Source of the DNA: Cricetomys ansorgei | Taxonomy: Eukaryota; Chordata; Mammalia; Rodentia; Nesomyidae | Assembly: GCA_026225945.1 (NCBI GenBank) | Contig: JAMJFZ010002555.1 | Location: 92,009-156,008 of the forward strand | Direction of reading: 5' to 3' | DNA: 64,000 nt | Part shown: in pieces, positions 45,935 through 58,934 of the stretch | Position numbering within the stretch: position 1 is the first letter of the stretch | How the letters are laid out: the number at the start of each line of letters is the position of its first letter | Notes under the pieces: model-generated | What the model was told of the DNA's origin: nothing | Databases searched by the model: none | The model's input: only the letters and a program-made list of their open reading frames with translations | Program-made: the position numbers and the translations under genes

Positions 45935-46665
45935 TTTTGTTTTGTTTTTTCTCACATAATATATCCTGCTTATGGTTTCCCTTCCCTTTGCCCCTCCCAG
46001 TGTGTCCCCACCTCCCCACCCATTCAGATCCACCCCTTTCTGTCTCTCATTAGAAAACAAGCATGAGTCTAAGGAATGACACTAATAAACGAAAATGAGA
46101 TAAAACAAAAACTAGCACATTGGGTTGGACCAAACAAGAAAGCTCAAAGGGAGGCATGAGAAACAGAGACCCCCTCATTGTCACACTTGGGAATCCCATA
46201 AGGACTACACGGGAAGCCATAAGATACATGCAAAGGACCTGGAAGGCAAAAAGATATATGTGTATATTATATTATACATGTGATACACATACATATGTGA
46301 TACTTCCTTAAGGAAAAGTCCTGACACAATTATGAGACAAGAAACCTCCGAAGATGCTATCAAGTTTGCTTTGTGTTAGCCATCTACCACTGGCCGTGCA
46401 GCCTACCCTTAAGAGTAGTTTGTTTCCCCAGTGAGACTCCCTTGGAGAAAACTAAATTCTCATTTGCAAGTAGTCATCAATTGGAGATTGCTTCTGAGTT
46501 AGGGATGGAAGCATGTGTCCGTTTCTCATTTCAGATAGCTGTTTCTTTAGAAAAATTGCAAAACAATTTCGGGCTCATTATATGGCCTTAAAGATGAGGT
46601 AGCAACATCTATCCTGTGAAGTTACAATGAGGATCAGAGGTAAGTATCTGTCAATGGAAGCAGTA
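45935..46665. other. No recognisable feature
   Basis: The 45,950-46,250 part includes stretches such as 'cctcccagtgtgtccccacc', which might be an old L1 3' tail, but I cannot support that. Confidence 0.3.
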
Positions 46666-46669
46666 TTGG

Positions 46670-46845
46670 GCTGGGTAGAGTAACTGTGCATCATGAAGCT
46701 CTGAGCTCCATCCCTAGGACCCATATGGAAAAGCCATGTGCGGTGGCACAGTCTTGTATCACCAGTCCTGGGGAAACAGGAGACTAGCCTACTGAATGAG
46801 CACCAACCTAATGAGAGACCCTGCCTCAAAACTCAAGTGGATGCT
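46670..46845 (+). repeat. B4/B1-like SINE, plus strand, diverged
   Basis: It shows 'gggctgggtagagtaactgt', 'agctccatccctaggaccca' and 'agagaccctgcctcaaaact'. Confidence 0.5.
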
Positions 46846-46889
46846 TCCTGAAAAATGGCATCCCAGGTTAACCACTGGCCTCTATATCC

Positions 46890-47458
46890 AAGTGGACATG
46901 CACCTACACATATGTGCCCTCACATAAATGTGCACCACACACACACATACACACATGTGCTCTAACATAAACATGCATCCCCCACACACACCATGTACCC
47001 TCACATAAACGTGCACCACACACACACACACACACATGTGCGCTCACATAAACATGCACACACACACACACACATACATGTGCCCTCACATAAACGTGCA
47101 CACACACACGTGCCCTAACATACACATGCATGCACACACACACATGTGCCCTCACATAAACGTGCACCCCCACACACATACGTGCCCTCACATAAACGTG
47201 CACCTCCACATACACACACATGCACATACGTGTGCCCTCACATAAATGTGCACACACACATACACATGTCCCCTCACATAAATATGCAACCACACACACA
47301 CATGCCCTCACATAAATGTGCACCCCCACCCACACACATGTGCCCTCACATAAATGTGCACCACACACACACATACACACACACACATGTGCCCTCACAT
47401 AAATGTGCACCACACACACACATACACACACACACATGTGCCCTCCCATAAATGTGCA

Positions 47459-47492
<34 letters not shown>

Positions 47493-47495
47493 CAA
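46890..47495. repeat. CA-rich minisatellite, ~14 copies of a 30-50-bp unit
   Basis: The anchor 'ccctcacataaa(t/c)gtgcac' recurs about fourteen times, with variable lengths of (AC)n, 'catacacacatgtg' and similar spacer between copies. The unit length ranges from about 30 to 50 bp. It ends in a pure (AC)n at 47,461-47,489. Long frames on both strands (up to 181 codons on the minus strand) arise because the units keep phase and lack stops; they are not genes. Confidence 0.95.
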
Positions 47496-48410
47496 GGAGA
47501 AGAACCCACTGCTGCACCTGCCCGATACTTATTTGTGTGCACTCTGAGCTTCTCCAGTGTGGCAGGTTCTGTGTTAGGCAGTGGGAAAACAGAAAGCAAA
47601 TGCATGGTTGCCTTCAAACTTTGAATAATCTATTGACGAGAAACACAAAAGGTCCGTAATGCCATGTACAGACGGCAGAGTCAGGCACAGGGTGTCAGTG
47701 GAGCTCAGCAGAGGGCAGCTGTGGACAAGGAGGAATGCAGCGTATGAGGATGAAGAGGTAGGGCAATGCCATTCCATTCTAATACAGTCGGTCAACACAC
47801 ACCCCCAGGCGCCAACCTTGATACCATACTCATGTCTTGGATTCAACCTTTCAGAAAATACTGCCCATTTCACTACTCACAACCGAGTTCTTCACAGAAT
47901 TCTCTACTCTCTGAAAGAAAGGAGAGATGGGGGCTGACATATTCACTCTATACTCTAAAAAGAGTCACCCATAAGAAAGGGAACAGGGTAGGGAGACAGA
48001 GCTGTAAGCCAACTTTCTTTTAACACAATTGTTCAGATTGGAATCTGGAAATATATAATCATTCTACATCATTATAAATGCAAGTTTTAAAATAACTTAA
48101 GTAAAAGCACCATGAAACAAATGAACCCGGTAAGTACGTGATGGATGGTATAACCATGCAGAGAACTGATCTCAAATGACTTGATTAAATAATTTGCTGA
48201 AGTCAAATCCAGTGACCCCTCACAAAGAGTATGAAACATTTTAAACTATCTTTAGTTGAACTGCTACTGTATCCTACGGCTGTGTATTACTATAAACAAA
48301 ATAAGTAGTTATATCACTATAATTGACATTTGGGATACAAGGCATACAAAAAAGCTATATCAATAGAAATCCATGAGGCATTTTATCTTTTTTTAAACCT
48401 TTTTTTTCAT
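47495..48410. other. No recognisable feature
   Basis: Frames of up to 99 codons on both strands at 47,570-48,020 show no protein character. Confidence 0.4.
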
Positions 48411-48411
48411 T

Positions 48412-48606
48412 ACTTTAATTATATGTATTAGGAGTAGGGGGAGGAGGTATATGCAAGTTCCCATAGAGGTCAGAGGTTTGAGATGTCCCCCAGAGCTGGG
48501 TTTATAGGCAGTCATAAGCCGCCTGATGTGGGTGCTGGGTGTCAAACTCAGGTCCTTGGGAAGAGCAGCATGTACTCTTAACCACTAAGCCATCTCTCCA
48601 GCATGA
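48412..48606 (-). repeat. B2/B3-type SINE, minus strand
   Basis: It shows 'cccatagaggtcagaggttt', 'gtgggtgctgggtgtcaaac' and 'aaccactaagccatctctcc'. Confidence 0.8.
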
Positions 48607-48609
48607 GGT

Positions 48610-49045
48610 ATTTCATCTTTTAGAAAGTTGCCTGTAACGCTATCTACTAAAAAGGCCTAGACACTGATGCCCAGGAGTAGTGAGCACCCCTCCATGGAGA
48701 CTGTAACCCCAAAACACCACCTCCCTCTTTAAAAAAACAAAAAAGAGGATTTTTTTTAAAAAACATGGCTGATCCTCAGAGCAGCGGGGCAGATGCACAA
48801 ATCAGGGAGCATTACGAAGGAGTTAGGAGCCAACAGAAAGGGCCCTGGTTAGCCTATCAAAGAAATGTTTTGAAACATAGGTTCATCACAATAGTAAGAT
48901 AAACTCTTAGTTGCTATTGCAAAAGACGAAGGAACCCATTTTTAATAACTGAAAATGTAAAAAGAAAAAAAAGCCTTTTTCCTCTTTTTGCTAAATAAAC
49001 TGTTCAAATATCTAATAAGAATTTCTCCTTTTTTGAAGTATCTCA
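48610..49045. other. No recognisable feature
   Basis: AT-rich sequence with short poly-A and poly-T runs at 48,720-48,770. Confidence 0.4.
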
Positions 49046-49049
49046 TCTG

Positions 49050-49470
49050 TTTCAGTTTTGTTTCTGTTGCTGTGATAAAATGCCCTGACAAAGAACAATT
49101 TAGGGGTTGCAAGGGTGATTTTAGCTCACAATTGCATGCCCATTGTGGGAAGTCACAGTTGGCAGCAGAGCTTAAGAGAACTGATCACATGATATTCACA
49201 GTCAAGAGCAGAGAGAAATGAATGCAAACACCACTTCTCAGCTTCATCTGTCTAGGGAACAAGGCTCCCACATTGGGCTGGGTCTTTTTATACCAGTTAA
49301 CTTAAGACAATCTCCCGCAGACATGCCATTGGCCACAGCAAAGGCACAGTGATTCTTAGGAAATAATCTGTTTGAGAACTACACGTGCTCTTGAGTATCA
49401 GTGAGCCACCTCCCTATAAACCGTTGGTCAGGGAGGCTCCTGAGGCCTCCACAGTGATATAAGCTATTGC
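49050..49470 (+). repeat. Rodent LTR-like interspersed repeat
   Basis: The order 'tttctgttgctgtgataaaa', 'gtcaagagcagagagaaatg', 'cacattgggctgggtctttt' and 'gacaatctcccgcagacatg' belongs to a very common rodent repeat, related in style to 29,655-30,095. Confidence 0.6.
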
Positions 49471-52400
49471 CACTGCCCTTGGCTGCCCACTAGACTGCTA
49501 AAACTATTGCCAAAGACACCACACACTGGTTGCAAGACATAGGGAAAAAAATCAAGCTTAAACTGAGCTAGAAGCTTCTGCCTGCTGACAAGTTTTTTTA
49601 GCGCCAGAAAATGCAGGCTGTAGAAGGAAAAGTATCACCAATCTTCCTGCCTTGTTGATTCCACAAGCTGCATTGCTACCAGCCAGGTAAGAAGGCCTAC
49701 TAATCCACTAGTGGCAAAGGTATTATGGGGTAACCAATACATTCTGATTGGATTTGAGACCTTCCCCATAGAAAGGAAATCATGTATGCAAGCTCAGTCA
49801 GGAGCCTCTGGGTAGGGGATGTCACAGATCTAAAGGAGACTCTGCTACTGCTGTTTTGTCTACTACACATGAAGAGCCTGCCAAACTGCCCTTTGAATAT
49901 TTTTGTGTATGTCCACAATGTGACTACCAGCTTTGATCAGAGGGTCATTTTTTTGCAGTGGACAGTAATAACTGCAGAGACTCATAACTGACTAAAGTGC
50001 TTATTAGTTAAAATTTCCTTAAGCAATTATTGTGATGTCTATTAATAAACTCTACAGGCATATCTTAATTTTCTTAATCACCCTCCTACTGAAGAAATGT
50101 TAGACCACTCTAAGATTTTCCCTAAATAAGTAATTCTGCAATGAGTTACACATGGTCAGTTTCCAACATAGCTGGAATGAATGATAACAAATGCTCCCTT
50201 GATACAAGAGTTAGGACACAACTTAGCATCAGACCACACATTGCCTCTAAGACAAGCACACACCCACACACCGGTAATTCTGTAGGCACAGCGATTGTAG
50301 GCCTGTTTTCACTGTAGGGAGGGCAGTGAGCAGGTTCAATCCCGAGCACTGACTTGACTCATACTCGGGGCTGTGGTTGACCTTGAAGGATCAAACAGGA
50401 AAGACAGAAATGAAGAAAATAGTAGGAAAAACTATTTAAGACTTTGGAAGTAGATATGCAGGGTTCCTAGGCCCACTTTATAAACTGAAGAAGCAATTTA
50501 CCTGTTTTAATTCTGTTTTCATCAATAAATGTGGGGACCTGTTACTGGGCGTTTGGTAAGAGCCAGTCCTCTACATGAATAGATGGGTCCCTGGTGTATG
50601 GAAATGCCACTGTTCCTCTTCCCAGTGTTCCTTCTCCATGTTGCTTCTCCCACTGGGAGAGCTGGCCTAGACTTCAAAGCGAGTGCTAGCACCACCTTCA
50701 GGATACTTCCATCAACCCCCTTGGTTACTTCTTGCCCATATTATCTATCTCACCCTTGGTCATACCTACACAAGCACTTGCCTCAACTGTTCTCAAGGGT
50801 AGAACTTGAGGGTCAGTTTGTTCCATTTTCAGTCTTGAGTAAGGCCCTGCCAACCACCTATACCCCAAGAGAGGCTCCCCACATCCGCTACTCTGCCTAT
50901 AGATACTGGGTGATAAATCTACAAACAATGCCAAAGCCCTTCCTCCTGGGTCAGACCGATGATCAGGGAGGACTAGTTGCAACATACAAACTAGCGGCCT
51001 TCAGGGCAGCCACACACAGAGAAGAAGAAAAAGTTGATCTTCAGAGAGAAAGAACAGAGGGGGAAGCAAATGTGAGAAAAGGGGAGACAAGAGCCATGGG
51101 GCCCTGCCGTCAGTTCCATCCAAGGCCAGATTCCATTCTCTCTCTGCCTCTGGAGCCTCATCACAGCTCCCTTCCTATGGATTGGAATTAAGACAATTGA
51201 AATCCTTGCTACTTGCACCCAAGGATGGTTTACTAGGACACGGGAAAGACTCAACATCCTTTCCTTCTATCTTACCATTCTATCCCTTCCTCTTACAATA
51301 TTCCTTTCAACTTTATCAGAAATTCTTAACTCAGTATTTCAACTGACCTAGCATAGCCTGGCCAAGTAGGACCAGCTCTGCCTGTCACATTCCTCTGAGA
51401 GCACAGCGTCGGGACTCGGCACCTGCTCGCCATATTCTTGGACTTGTCCTCTCCTCTAGACCTCAATTTCCCTACTCTAATCCACTCACAGCAAACCCCC
51501 TACCTTAGTCCATCCTGGTTTAAGAAAACAAGCAATACCCAGACACACTTATAAATATAAGCTGCTTTGCCTTTCTCCTGCCCAGGTCTTGGTTTTAAAG
51601 GGAGTGGGTTAGAAGTGTTGTGGTCAGACTGGATCCAACACAGCCCTGAAATTTTACAGACATAAACTAGATACTATTGAGGAGAGTAGGCTAATCCTCT
51701 AAAAGTAGTGTCTAGTCTCATACCTTTTCTTTAAACAGAGTCACTCTGTTTTCATATTCTTTATACATGCAAACGCTGGGTAAGACTTTACTGAAAAAAA
51801 AGAACCTACTGCCTACCAATGAAGTTTGAAACCCTAGAAAATACACAAGACCTCATAGTTGCAAGAGCTCTTATATTACCAATATATATATGAGGAGCTG
51901 AGATTGTATGTATCTGTGGTCTTTATTATAGAAACCACTAGAGCTGAGGCTCTAGCTCAGCGGCGTGCCTTTACTTAGCGTGAGTATGGCTCTAGCTTCC
52001 ATCCTCATCTCTGAACACAGAAAAAGGTCTTGACTCCAGAGAACACAGATCCACATACAAACTCCTAAACCCCTCGGGGCAGACAGCTTTGGGATCCATG
52101 TGCAACGGCGTACAGTGTGACAACAGAGCGAGGAGTGAAGTGTGGCGTTTCTGTTATAACGCTCATAAAACAAGACAGTGTATGAGTCCCCAGCTCTGCG
52201 TGCCCTGATGGGCATGACTGAGACAGCACTGTGTCAGCCCCCTACTTTGCCTGGAGCTTCATTCAGTGGCTCTATTTTAAGAGCAGGAAACACAGTGACT
52301 TTGCAGCTATACTGTCAAAGACAACCTACCAACCTTCCTAGCCGTTAAAACTCAATTTCATGTCTCTCCAGTTGTGCAAGCGGCCACAGGTTGCCCAGGA

Positions 52401-53679
52401 TCCTTACTCTTCTTGGCAGATCTCTGTCACCACTCATCCTGTCTAAGGATGTAGGCTTCTTCCTTATGTACTTTGACACCACCCACTCTTCCTCTCCACT
52501 ATGCAACTTAAACATGACAGGACACAAACCCTGTGCTGGTGATGGCGGAGGTCTAGAGGGGAGGGACTTGTTGGACAGATCTCTCTCCTCCACTCAATGT
52601 TGTAATAAATATAAATCTGCCCCGAAACATGTCATCCTTAAAGTTTATTTCTGTGTATGGGGGAGGTCAAAGGGTAATGACATTTATATATGAGAATGCC
52701 ACACCACTTCTTTATCAGCTAACCTAAGCAGTTTTAACCCTAAAGGTAGGTATTACACCCGTGCCTCTGACCCAGCGTTCAAGCGGCTGAGCCGGAAGGA
52801 TCATAAAGTTAGCCTGAGCCACATGGTGAGACCCTGACTCCTAAAAGCTAATTAAGTCCAACTTCTGATGTGAATTTCTGTAAGCTACTGGCTGTGTGTA
52901 AAACCACAAGATTCTTAGAGAAGCAGTCAGAGTTTTCTCCTAAAAACACTCCCAAGGCCTCCTTTGTTGGCATCCCCCATGTAGCTTACCAGGGTCCTTA
53001 CTCTTACACAGTCTTACACAGGCTCCTCCCAAAGGCTTCCCCTCCTCCAGATCACGCACTCACTGTTACATAGCACAGTCATGAGCCACACACTGGAGCT
53101 CTGGGTAGCAACAAGCCACATCTATGACAGCAGTCCCAGAAGATATGTCACCTCGTGACCATCTTAGCTCTAACACTCAGGGTCACGGATGTGCCTAATA
53201 ATGCATCTCTCGGATTGCAACTGTGCAGCACAGTGCAGCCACTGACTCCACTCTGCCTGCTATGTTTTTCCTGCCTGCTTCTCTGTTGGTCTCTTCCATG
53301 TCAGTTCAATGCTTGTTTGTCTCCTCAGCATCAGGACTCACCTCAGTAAGTCCGGCCTTCCTTCTCCCAAAACAGTTTTTTCCAGCACCAGGGAAGCCAG
53401 TAAATGGCAAAGCTTACCTGCCTTGACCTCTTCAGTGTCTCCAGCTTCTCCTATCTCTCTGTCTAGAGATAGGCAGATGAGGAAGTACTGGCTGCAAAAC
53501 AAGCTGTATGCATTCCCACACTCATCTCACCAGTGAACCACGGGGGCAGTGTGAATTTCCTCCACTGACTGACTTGGCAAGGTGGTTGCTTATCAATGAT
53601 TAAGTCAGAACTTAAATTTGGAGTTTTTAATGCATAACACAGTGGTGTGTCCCACCATTTATAGACAACACACACTTAT

Positions 53680-53680
<1 letters not shown>
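49470..53680. other. Largely unannotated intergenic DNA
   Basis: I recognise only a weak plus-strand B1-like piece at 52,745-52,850 ('aagcggctgagccggaagga'). A 202-codon open frame at 50,583-51,191 has no motif, signal or splice context. No exon or promoter was supported. Confidence 0.4.

Positions 53681-53685
<5 letters not shown>

Positions 53686-53722
<37 letters not shown>
53686..53722. repeat. (AC)n microsatellite
   Basis: About 18 AC units. Confidence 0.95.
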
Positions 53723-53723
<1 letters not shown>

Positions 53724-54092
53724 AATACACAAATCTGGACTTTAAGAGAGTTGAAAATATGGCAACTTATCCAGGCTTCAGCTGTGGATGGGCAAAGGGA
53801 AGACAAAAGTTTGTTTTCTTGCAATGAGGACATAAGGTAAAGGAAGGAAAAATGGGGAGCTGCTTTCTCCCATGCCTTGCTTGAAACGGGCAAGAACATT
53901 TTCCCTTCCTCTGACTGAACACACCAGCCTCTGGGACACCTATAAAGTTGTTCTTCACCAGGTCATAGTGTGGAACACTTTGCTAATTGAAGCAGCAAGC
54001 AAAATTGTAGGGAGGTCAGATGCAATCACCCAAATTGGAAATTAACACTCATGTTCACATGTATCAGGGCATAAGCAGCAGACTGAGGGTGC

Positions 54093-54098
<6 letters not shown>
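53723..54098. other. No recognisable feature
   Basis: Single-copy-looking sequence between two microsatellites. Confidence 0.4.
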
Positions 54099-54172
<74 letters not shown>

Positions 54173-54425
54173 CAATACTACAGCCATCCATACAGCACCC
54201 TGTTCACCAAGTCTGCCAAACATGCTGACTCGCTCACTGGGAAGAAAGGAGAACAGATAGGAGAAGAAAAGGGGAGGAGAAGCAGGAGAGAAGCAGAGAC
54301 AGAGGAGAGAGAAACGGGAGAGCCAAGGATGACGATGATGGAAAAAAAGGAGAAAAAAGAGAGAGAAGGACTTCATAACATGGAGAGATCAAAAGAAGAA
54401 CTTGAGGAAAGAGAAATAAGAGCAG
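54099..54425. repeat. (TC)n(AC)n microsatellite and purine-rich tract
   Basis: 54,099-54,140 is about 20 TC units and 54,141-54,170 about 15 AC units. 54,238-54,425 is strongly purine-rich (GA-rich) on the + strand, giving a Glu/Arg/Lys-rich frame on that strand. Confidence 0.9.
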
Positions 54426-56875
54426 CTGCCTCACTAAGATTTCAGTAGCTCAAGTAGCCAAATACTGATTGGCACAGGCAGTTCTTGGCAATCTCCAGGG
54501 TCCAGGGTCTGTTTCCACAGAGACCAAGAGTCCTTACTTCCAATAACTATCTTCCACGTTTCACTGGTGTTTGACCTTTCTTGCTGTGACTCCATCACCA
54601 AGCAAGGGAGCAGAGCCCCATGCTCACCTAGTGAGAGCAAACAAGGAGCAGCCAGCCAGCCTGCACATGCCCAGCTTTAGCCAATGCCACAGAACTCAGT
54701 TCTGGAATCTCCAGCTATCAGCCCTGGGCCCAGGGATTCTCCTTTAGTAAGGAGGGTGAGCAGAGGTGCACTGGAAGCCAGCATAACCTGTGAGAACGAT
54801 CAAGTGGTAGTATAGATGATAACCCTTGGGGATAGAAAGCCAAGTCAGGGCAGTGTCAGTCGAGGGAAAAGAGGCAGACCCAGAGTCATAGCACAGGAGA
54901 ATGGAAGCTGATGATCAGACTGACGGGGAGTGAGGGCTCAGGAAAGGCAGCAATCCCAACTGGCCTGGCAGCAGGAACAAGCTGGTGTTCTTTTCCTTTT
55001 CCTGCTGTTGATTTCTGCTTTGGCTGTCCTGTCTGCTATGGCCCTGCTTAGCCCCCTATGAACAGCGAGTCTTTCCTCGGTGTTCTCAGGTCTGCCATCA
55101 CACCACATTCACCTCCCGGTTCTTAAGTTCACTTCTTGCCTAGCTTCCCATGTACACCAAGCCTCCTGTCAGCTCCCAGGAGCAGCTCTACCCAGAGACC
55201 ACCTGGAGAATTTGATGGAGTATGTTCTTCATACCAACAATCACTGTCACAGAAGCAAACCTAACTCCACTCAGGCAACAGGAAGTCTGGTTATGTTCTT
55301 GGCAGTGGCCTTTGTACTACTTACGTTGAATTTCCATTTAGTTTCTATCTCTAATACCTTTTAAAATTATATCTGGATGAATTATTGAAATAAGATATTT
55401 TAGACCTATATTATGGCCTGTGATATAAAGCAATTAGAGGCAGTAGAATTTGCCAGATCCCTTGGCACAAGTTATGAAATCTCCCACTTCCTTGGACCAT
55501 GAAGGACATACTCCACAGTATGTCCTTCTCCTGCAAATTCTCCAGATAGTCTCAGGAAGAATGGTTTCATACAAAATAACTGGGATCTAGTTTCTGCCTA
55601 ACTTATAAATCTTGCAGCAAAGAAACACACAATTGTATCTCTGGGATTCTTTTATTTATCCCAAAGTCACAGCTTTTCTTAAAAGCTAACGAACAAACAA
55701 AATAAAAAACGAAGGCAGCTCTAGAGTGTGAATTCAGACTGGAGACAGTACTTCCTATCTGACTGCAGATGGCCGACAGTGACATGCAGAACTTCTAACA
55801 TGAAACATGAAAATGGCCAAGATTTAAAGTCTGTGCTAATGACTAAGAAATATCCAGACTGTGGATAAAAGAAAGTGAAAGAGGAGGGGGCAGAGGAAAT
55901 AAGGGGAGGGAACAGGGAGACGGAAGTGGGGTGGGAGGGAGAGTATTCTGAGTTACTATTTTCTGTGTTTAAAAAGCACCTTAATGATGATAAGTCAAAC
56001 AATAGGCTGCAATTTTTTCATAATGAAACCAGTTTTTGGATAAACTATTTACTTCCATATGTACAAAAAGAAATTCTTAAGAGTCTGGATGTGTCTTAAC
56101 ATCTTCCCTCCCTGGAACTCTTGCACATTAAAAAAAAATTCATTATTGAATTGGTCGAGGTTTCTGCCACAATTTTATTTAAGCCTGGCCTCATTTCTGA
56201 TCAAATCTAACTGTATACTTATTTTTAGGTTTGGCTGGGCACTTTCCATTATAAATGCCCTTTTTAAAAATCCAGAATCTGCTCATGCTTTCTTTTATTC
56301 AACAAGTATTTGTCAGGCTGTTAATAAATGCCAAGCAGTGAAAAGAACATAAAGGTGACTAAGACCAAGCCTCTGTCTCTGAACTTTATCTACAGCCCAA
56401 CAGGAGAAGGGCCAGGCAGTGTATCACAGTTCAGTACTATGAGAGCCAACCAGGGAAGGCCAGGCTAACAAAGAGCAAGGACCATGACCACCACAGGCTT
56501 GTTATAGACGTTTATTTTTAGCTATGTTTAAAATGGCTGTTTTGTGCACTGTTGGGAAAAGGGCTGCCTAGGCCTTGGCATTTGTATTGTCTGTAGGTGT
56601 TGGCCTTATGTAAAAGATGTTTGATTGCTCACGATCTGAACATGCTACCAATAGAAAACCTGAGGAACTTAGATGTCAATAAAAACCCCTGAGATGATAC
56701 ACCATACTGTTTTCACTGTCCTGTATGATGCTTGCCATGACAGTGGTTCCCTCTTCTGAAGTCTGACAGGGTTTACGTCTATGAAAATGCCTCTGTGTCT
56801 TCATTGGTGAGATGCCACAATCGGTGTACAAGTACACAGGCTGACACAGAACCAAGGAACAACTAAAGCAGTGGT
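54425..56875. other. No recognisable feature
   Basis: A purine-rich stretch lies at 55,870-55,945. The frames of up to 97 codons show no domain. A weak old repeat may lie at 56,290-56,390. Confidence 0.35.
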
Positions 56876-56878
56876 TCC

Positions 56879-57099
56879 CAACCTTCGTAATGCTTCCTAG
56901 TGCTGTGACTCCCAACAACAAAAAACACAGTTCCTCATGTTGTTGTGACCCCAACAATATAATTTTTTGTGCTACATCAGAACTTCACTACTGCTATGAA
57001 TTGTAATGTAAATATGTGATATGCAGATGGTCTTAGGTATCCTCTGTGAACATCATTTGACTCCCAAAGGGGTGGTGACCCACAAGGTGAGAACCGCTG
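56879..57099 (-). mobile_element. URR1-type hAT transposon, nearly complete (221 bp)
   Basis: The ends are terminal inverted repeats: 'cagtggttcccaacctt' on the left and 'aaggtgagaaccgctg' on the right, which is its diverged complement. The flanks 'aactaaag' (56,871-56,878) and 'atttaaag' (57,100-57,107) match at 6 of 8 positions, the hAT target-duplication size. The body has 'gaattgtaatgtaaatatgt' and 'aggggtggtgacccacaagg'. It is a non-autonomous element. Confidence 0.85.
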
Positions 57100-57107
57100 A
57101 TTTAAAG

Positions 57108-58047
57108 AGTAGTGGGATGCCAGAAAGGAGCATCCAGATGGCTCTGAAACAAGGTGCTCAAAACTAGTGTGTAAGTGCTTGCAGAAGTTCAGAAGAGGAG
57201 GGTGAGTAGCATCCTCTAGTCTGGAACAACAGTGAGTGCTGCTGGGCTTCCTTCAGAGTCCCCACACTGAGCTGATGGTGTCTGGTTCAGAACATCCTGG
57301 CCTTGATCCCAAGAGCACTAGGGATCCATTTTCCTTGGTTAATTATTATTCCATAAATTTTAGATATCTGAACCAATTACAGTTTTCTGAAAGTTTCATC
57401 TCAAAGCTTAATCAGATGTAATCCATGGTGCTGCAGCCCTGTCTCTCTCATTCTTGTAGTTTAAAAACGCTTTATGGTCTATGTAAATAAGGATGACATA
57501 TCTGTCACTTTAGAGGAGATTCAAAATGAAAAACAACTACATTCACTCCAGTTCCTTCAATCACTGATTCCACCTTGCCTCGGAGAAAGAGGCAGACAAA
57601 GGAAATTTAGCACAAGCCTTCCTTTGCAATTTGAAGGGCATTTCTCTACAGTGTTCTGCTCCCTAAAGAGTAAGTGCAGCCTATATGACCAGCGACAACC
57701 AGCCCACGCCCTCTGCACCTTAGTTACTGCAAACACAGAAAGGAGATAACCCTTGCTCTCTACCATAAGCAGTTTTTTTAACTGAATTTTTTTCATTAGT
57801 TCTTATGTCAGCACACAAAGAAATGGCTTTGCCATGACACTTTCAAGCATACAAATTACACTGTTCTTACCCCACCTAAACTGTCCTGCCCCATAATCCC
57901 TCTCCCTATCTTGCTAGTTCCCTGACCACCACCACCCCTCCCACCCAGTACACACACAGTTCTCTCATCTGTTTCACAGACACACTGTCCATTGTCACCT
58001 CTTAGCTTCCCCATCTCCTGCTCCTTTAAGCGTCTTTCTTCCCCGTC
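57108..58047. other. No recognisable feature
   Basis: Frames on both strands at 57,470-57,800 show no clear protein character. 57,900-58,040 is pyrimidine-rich. Confidence 0.4.
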
Positions 58048-58505
58048 TGTTGTGGGAGATTTTAGTTATGGATAATGTTCCAGTAAGCTGTCCTTGAAGC
58101 AAGTAAAGGATTCACTGACTACCAGTAAACAAAGGAGTGGCTATCAGGCTCTCCACAAGAATGGCACATTCCTTAGCCTTAAGGTAGATGAAGGTGGGGC
58201 TCCATTGATTTAAATATTGGAAGGCTGGGTGGAGACAGAGAGGATTTGGAATAAAAATGAACTAGGGCAAGAGAGGGAGAGAGAGAAAGGAGACAGAAAG
58301 ACAGCAGAGGACGAGGAAGAAGAAGCTAACGAGCAGGAGGAGAACCAGGAGGAGAGCATGAGGTGAGGAAGCCTTGGAGTGAGCTCTCTGCCTAGCTGCC
58401 CGGGTATAGAATTCCCTGAGGTTTGACATGGTTTGTGATTAATAAAGAGCATTGGAAAATTTCAACTCTGGACTCTCCAATAAGCACCCGAACTTTAATA
58501 TAACA
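58048..58505 (+). mobile_element. Solo LTR (458 bp), second copy, 6-bp target duplication
   Basis: It starts TGTTGTGGGAG and ends ATATAACA. The flanks are CCCGTC (58,042-58,047) and CCCATC (58,506-58,511), a 6-bp duplication with one change. It is very similar along its length to 41,686-42,144, with AATAAA in 'gattaataaagagcattg', and differs mainly in the purine-rich block. Confidence 0.9.
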
Positions 58506-58577
58506 CCCATCAGAGTCCACCGTCTTCTTTTCTGTCCTACATTTATAGAAGAAAAATATACAATATTTGCCTATAAC

Positions 58578-58585
58578 TTTCTTTC

Positions 58586-58617
<32 letters not shown>

Positions 58618-58660
58618 CTTTTCTTTTCTTTTCTTTCTTTCTTTTCTCTTCTTTCAGTTT
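58578..58660. repeat. (CTTTT)n pyrimidine tract
   Basis: An imperfect run of CTTTT units with a longer poly-T centre. It gives Phe/Leu-rich and Lys/Glu-rich frames that mean nothing. Confidence 0.95.
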
Positions 58661-58934
58661 TAAATTTGTTAGTAAGGATCATTCCTAGTTCTCTGCACAA
58701 ACATTCCACCCTTCTGCCTCAGTCACCCCTGTCTTTCGGTGACAGGCTGCCTCCCCAAGCATTGCAGACCTTCTTACAAACAATGATGGAATCAGAAGAT
58801 GGAAATGTGCTGTAATCCACTGGGAGAATTATTTTCTGCAAGATAATCTCAAAGTTTTTATGATGCCTGTGTGACCTTGCAGGGGCCTTGATTCAGTACT
58901 CAGCATCTAGGATCTAGCTGTTATATGTGGCTAC

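Noticed and set aside
46904..47449. 181-codon minus-strand open frame and partner + frames
   Set aside because: They lie wholly in the CA-rich minisatellite and consist of repeated low-complexity motifs.
50583..51191. 202-codon + frame starting with a hydrophobic stretch
   Set aside because: The start looks signal-like, but there is no recognisable domain, promoter or splice context; long chance frames occur in this GC range.
54020..54448. 142-codon + frame and 116-codon minus frame
   Set aside because: They are driven by the TC, AC and GA-rich tracts.
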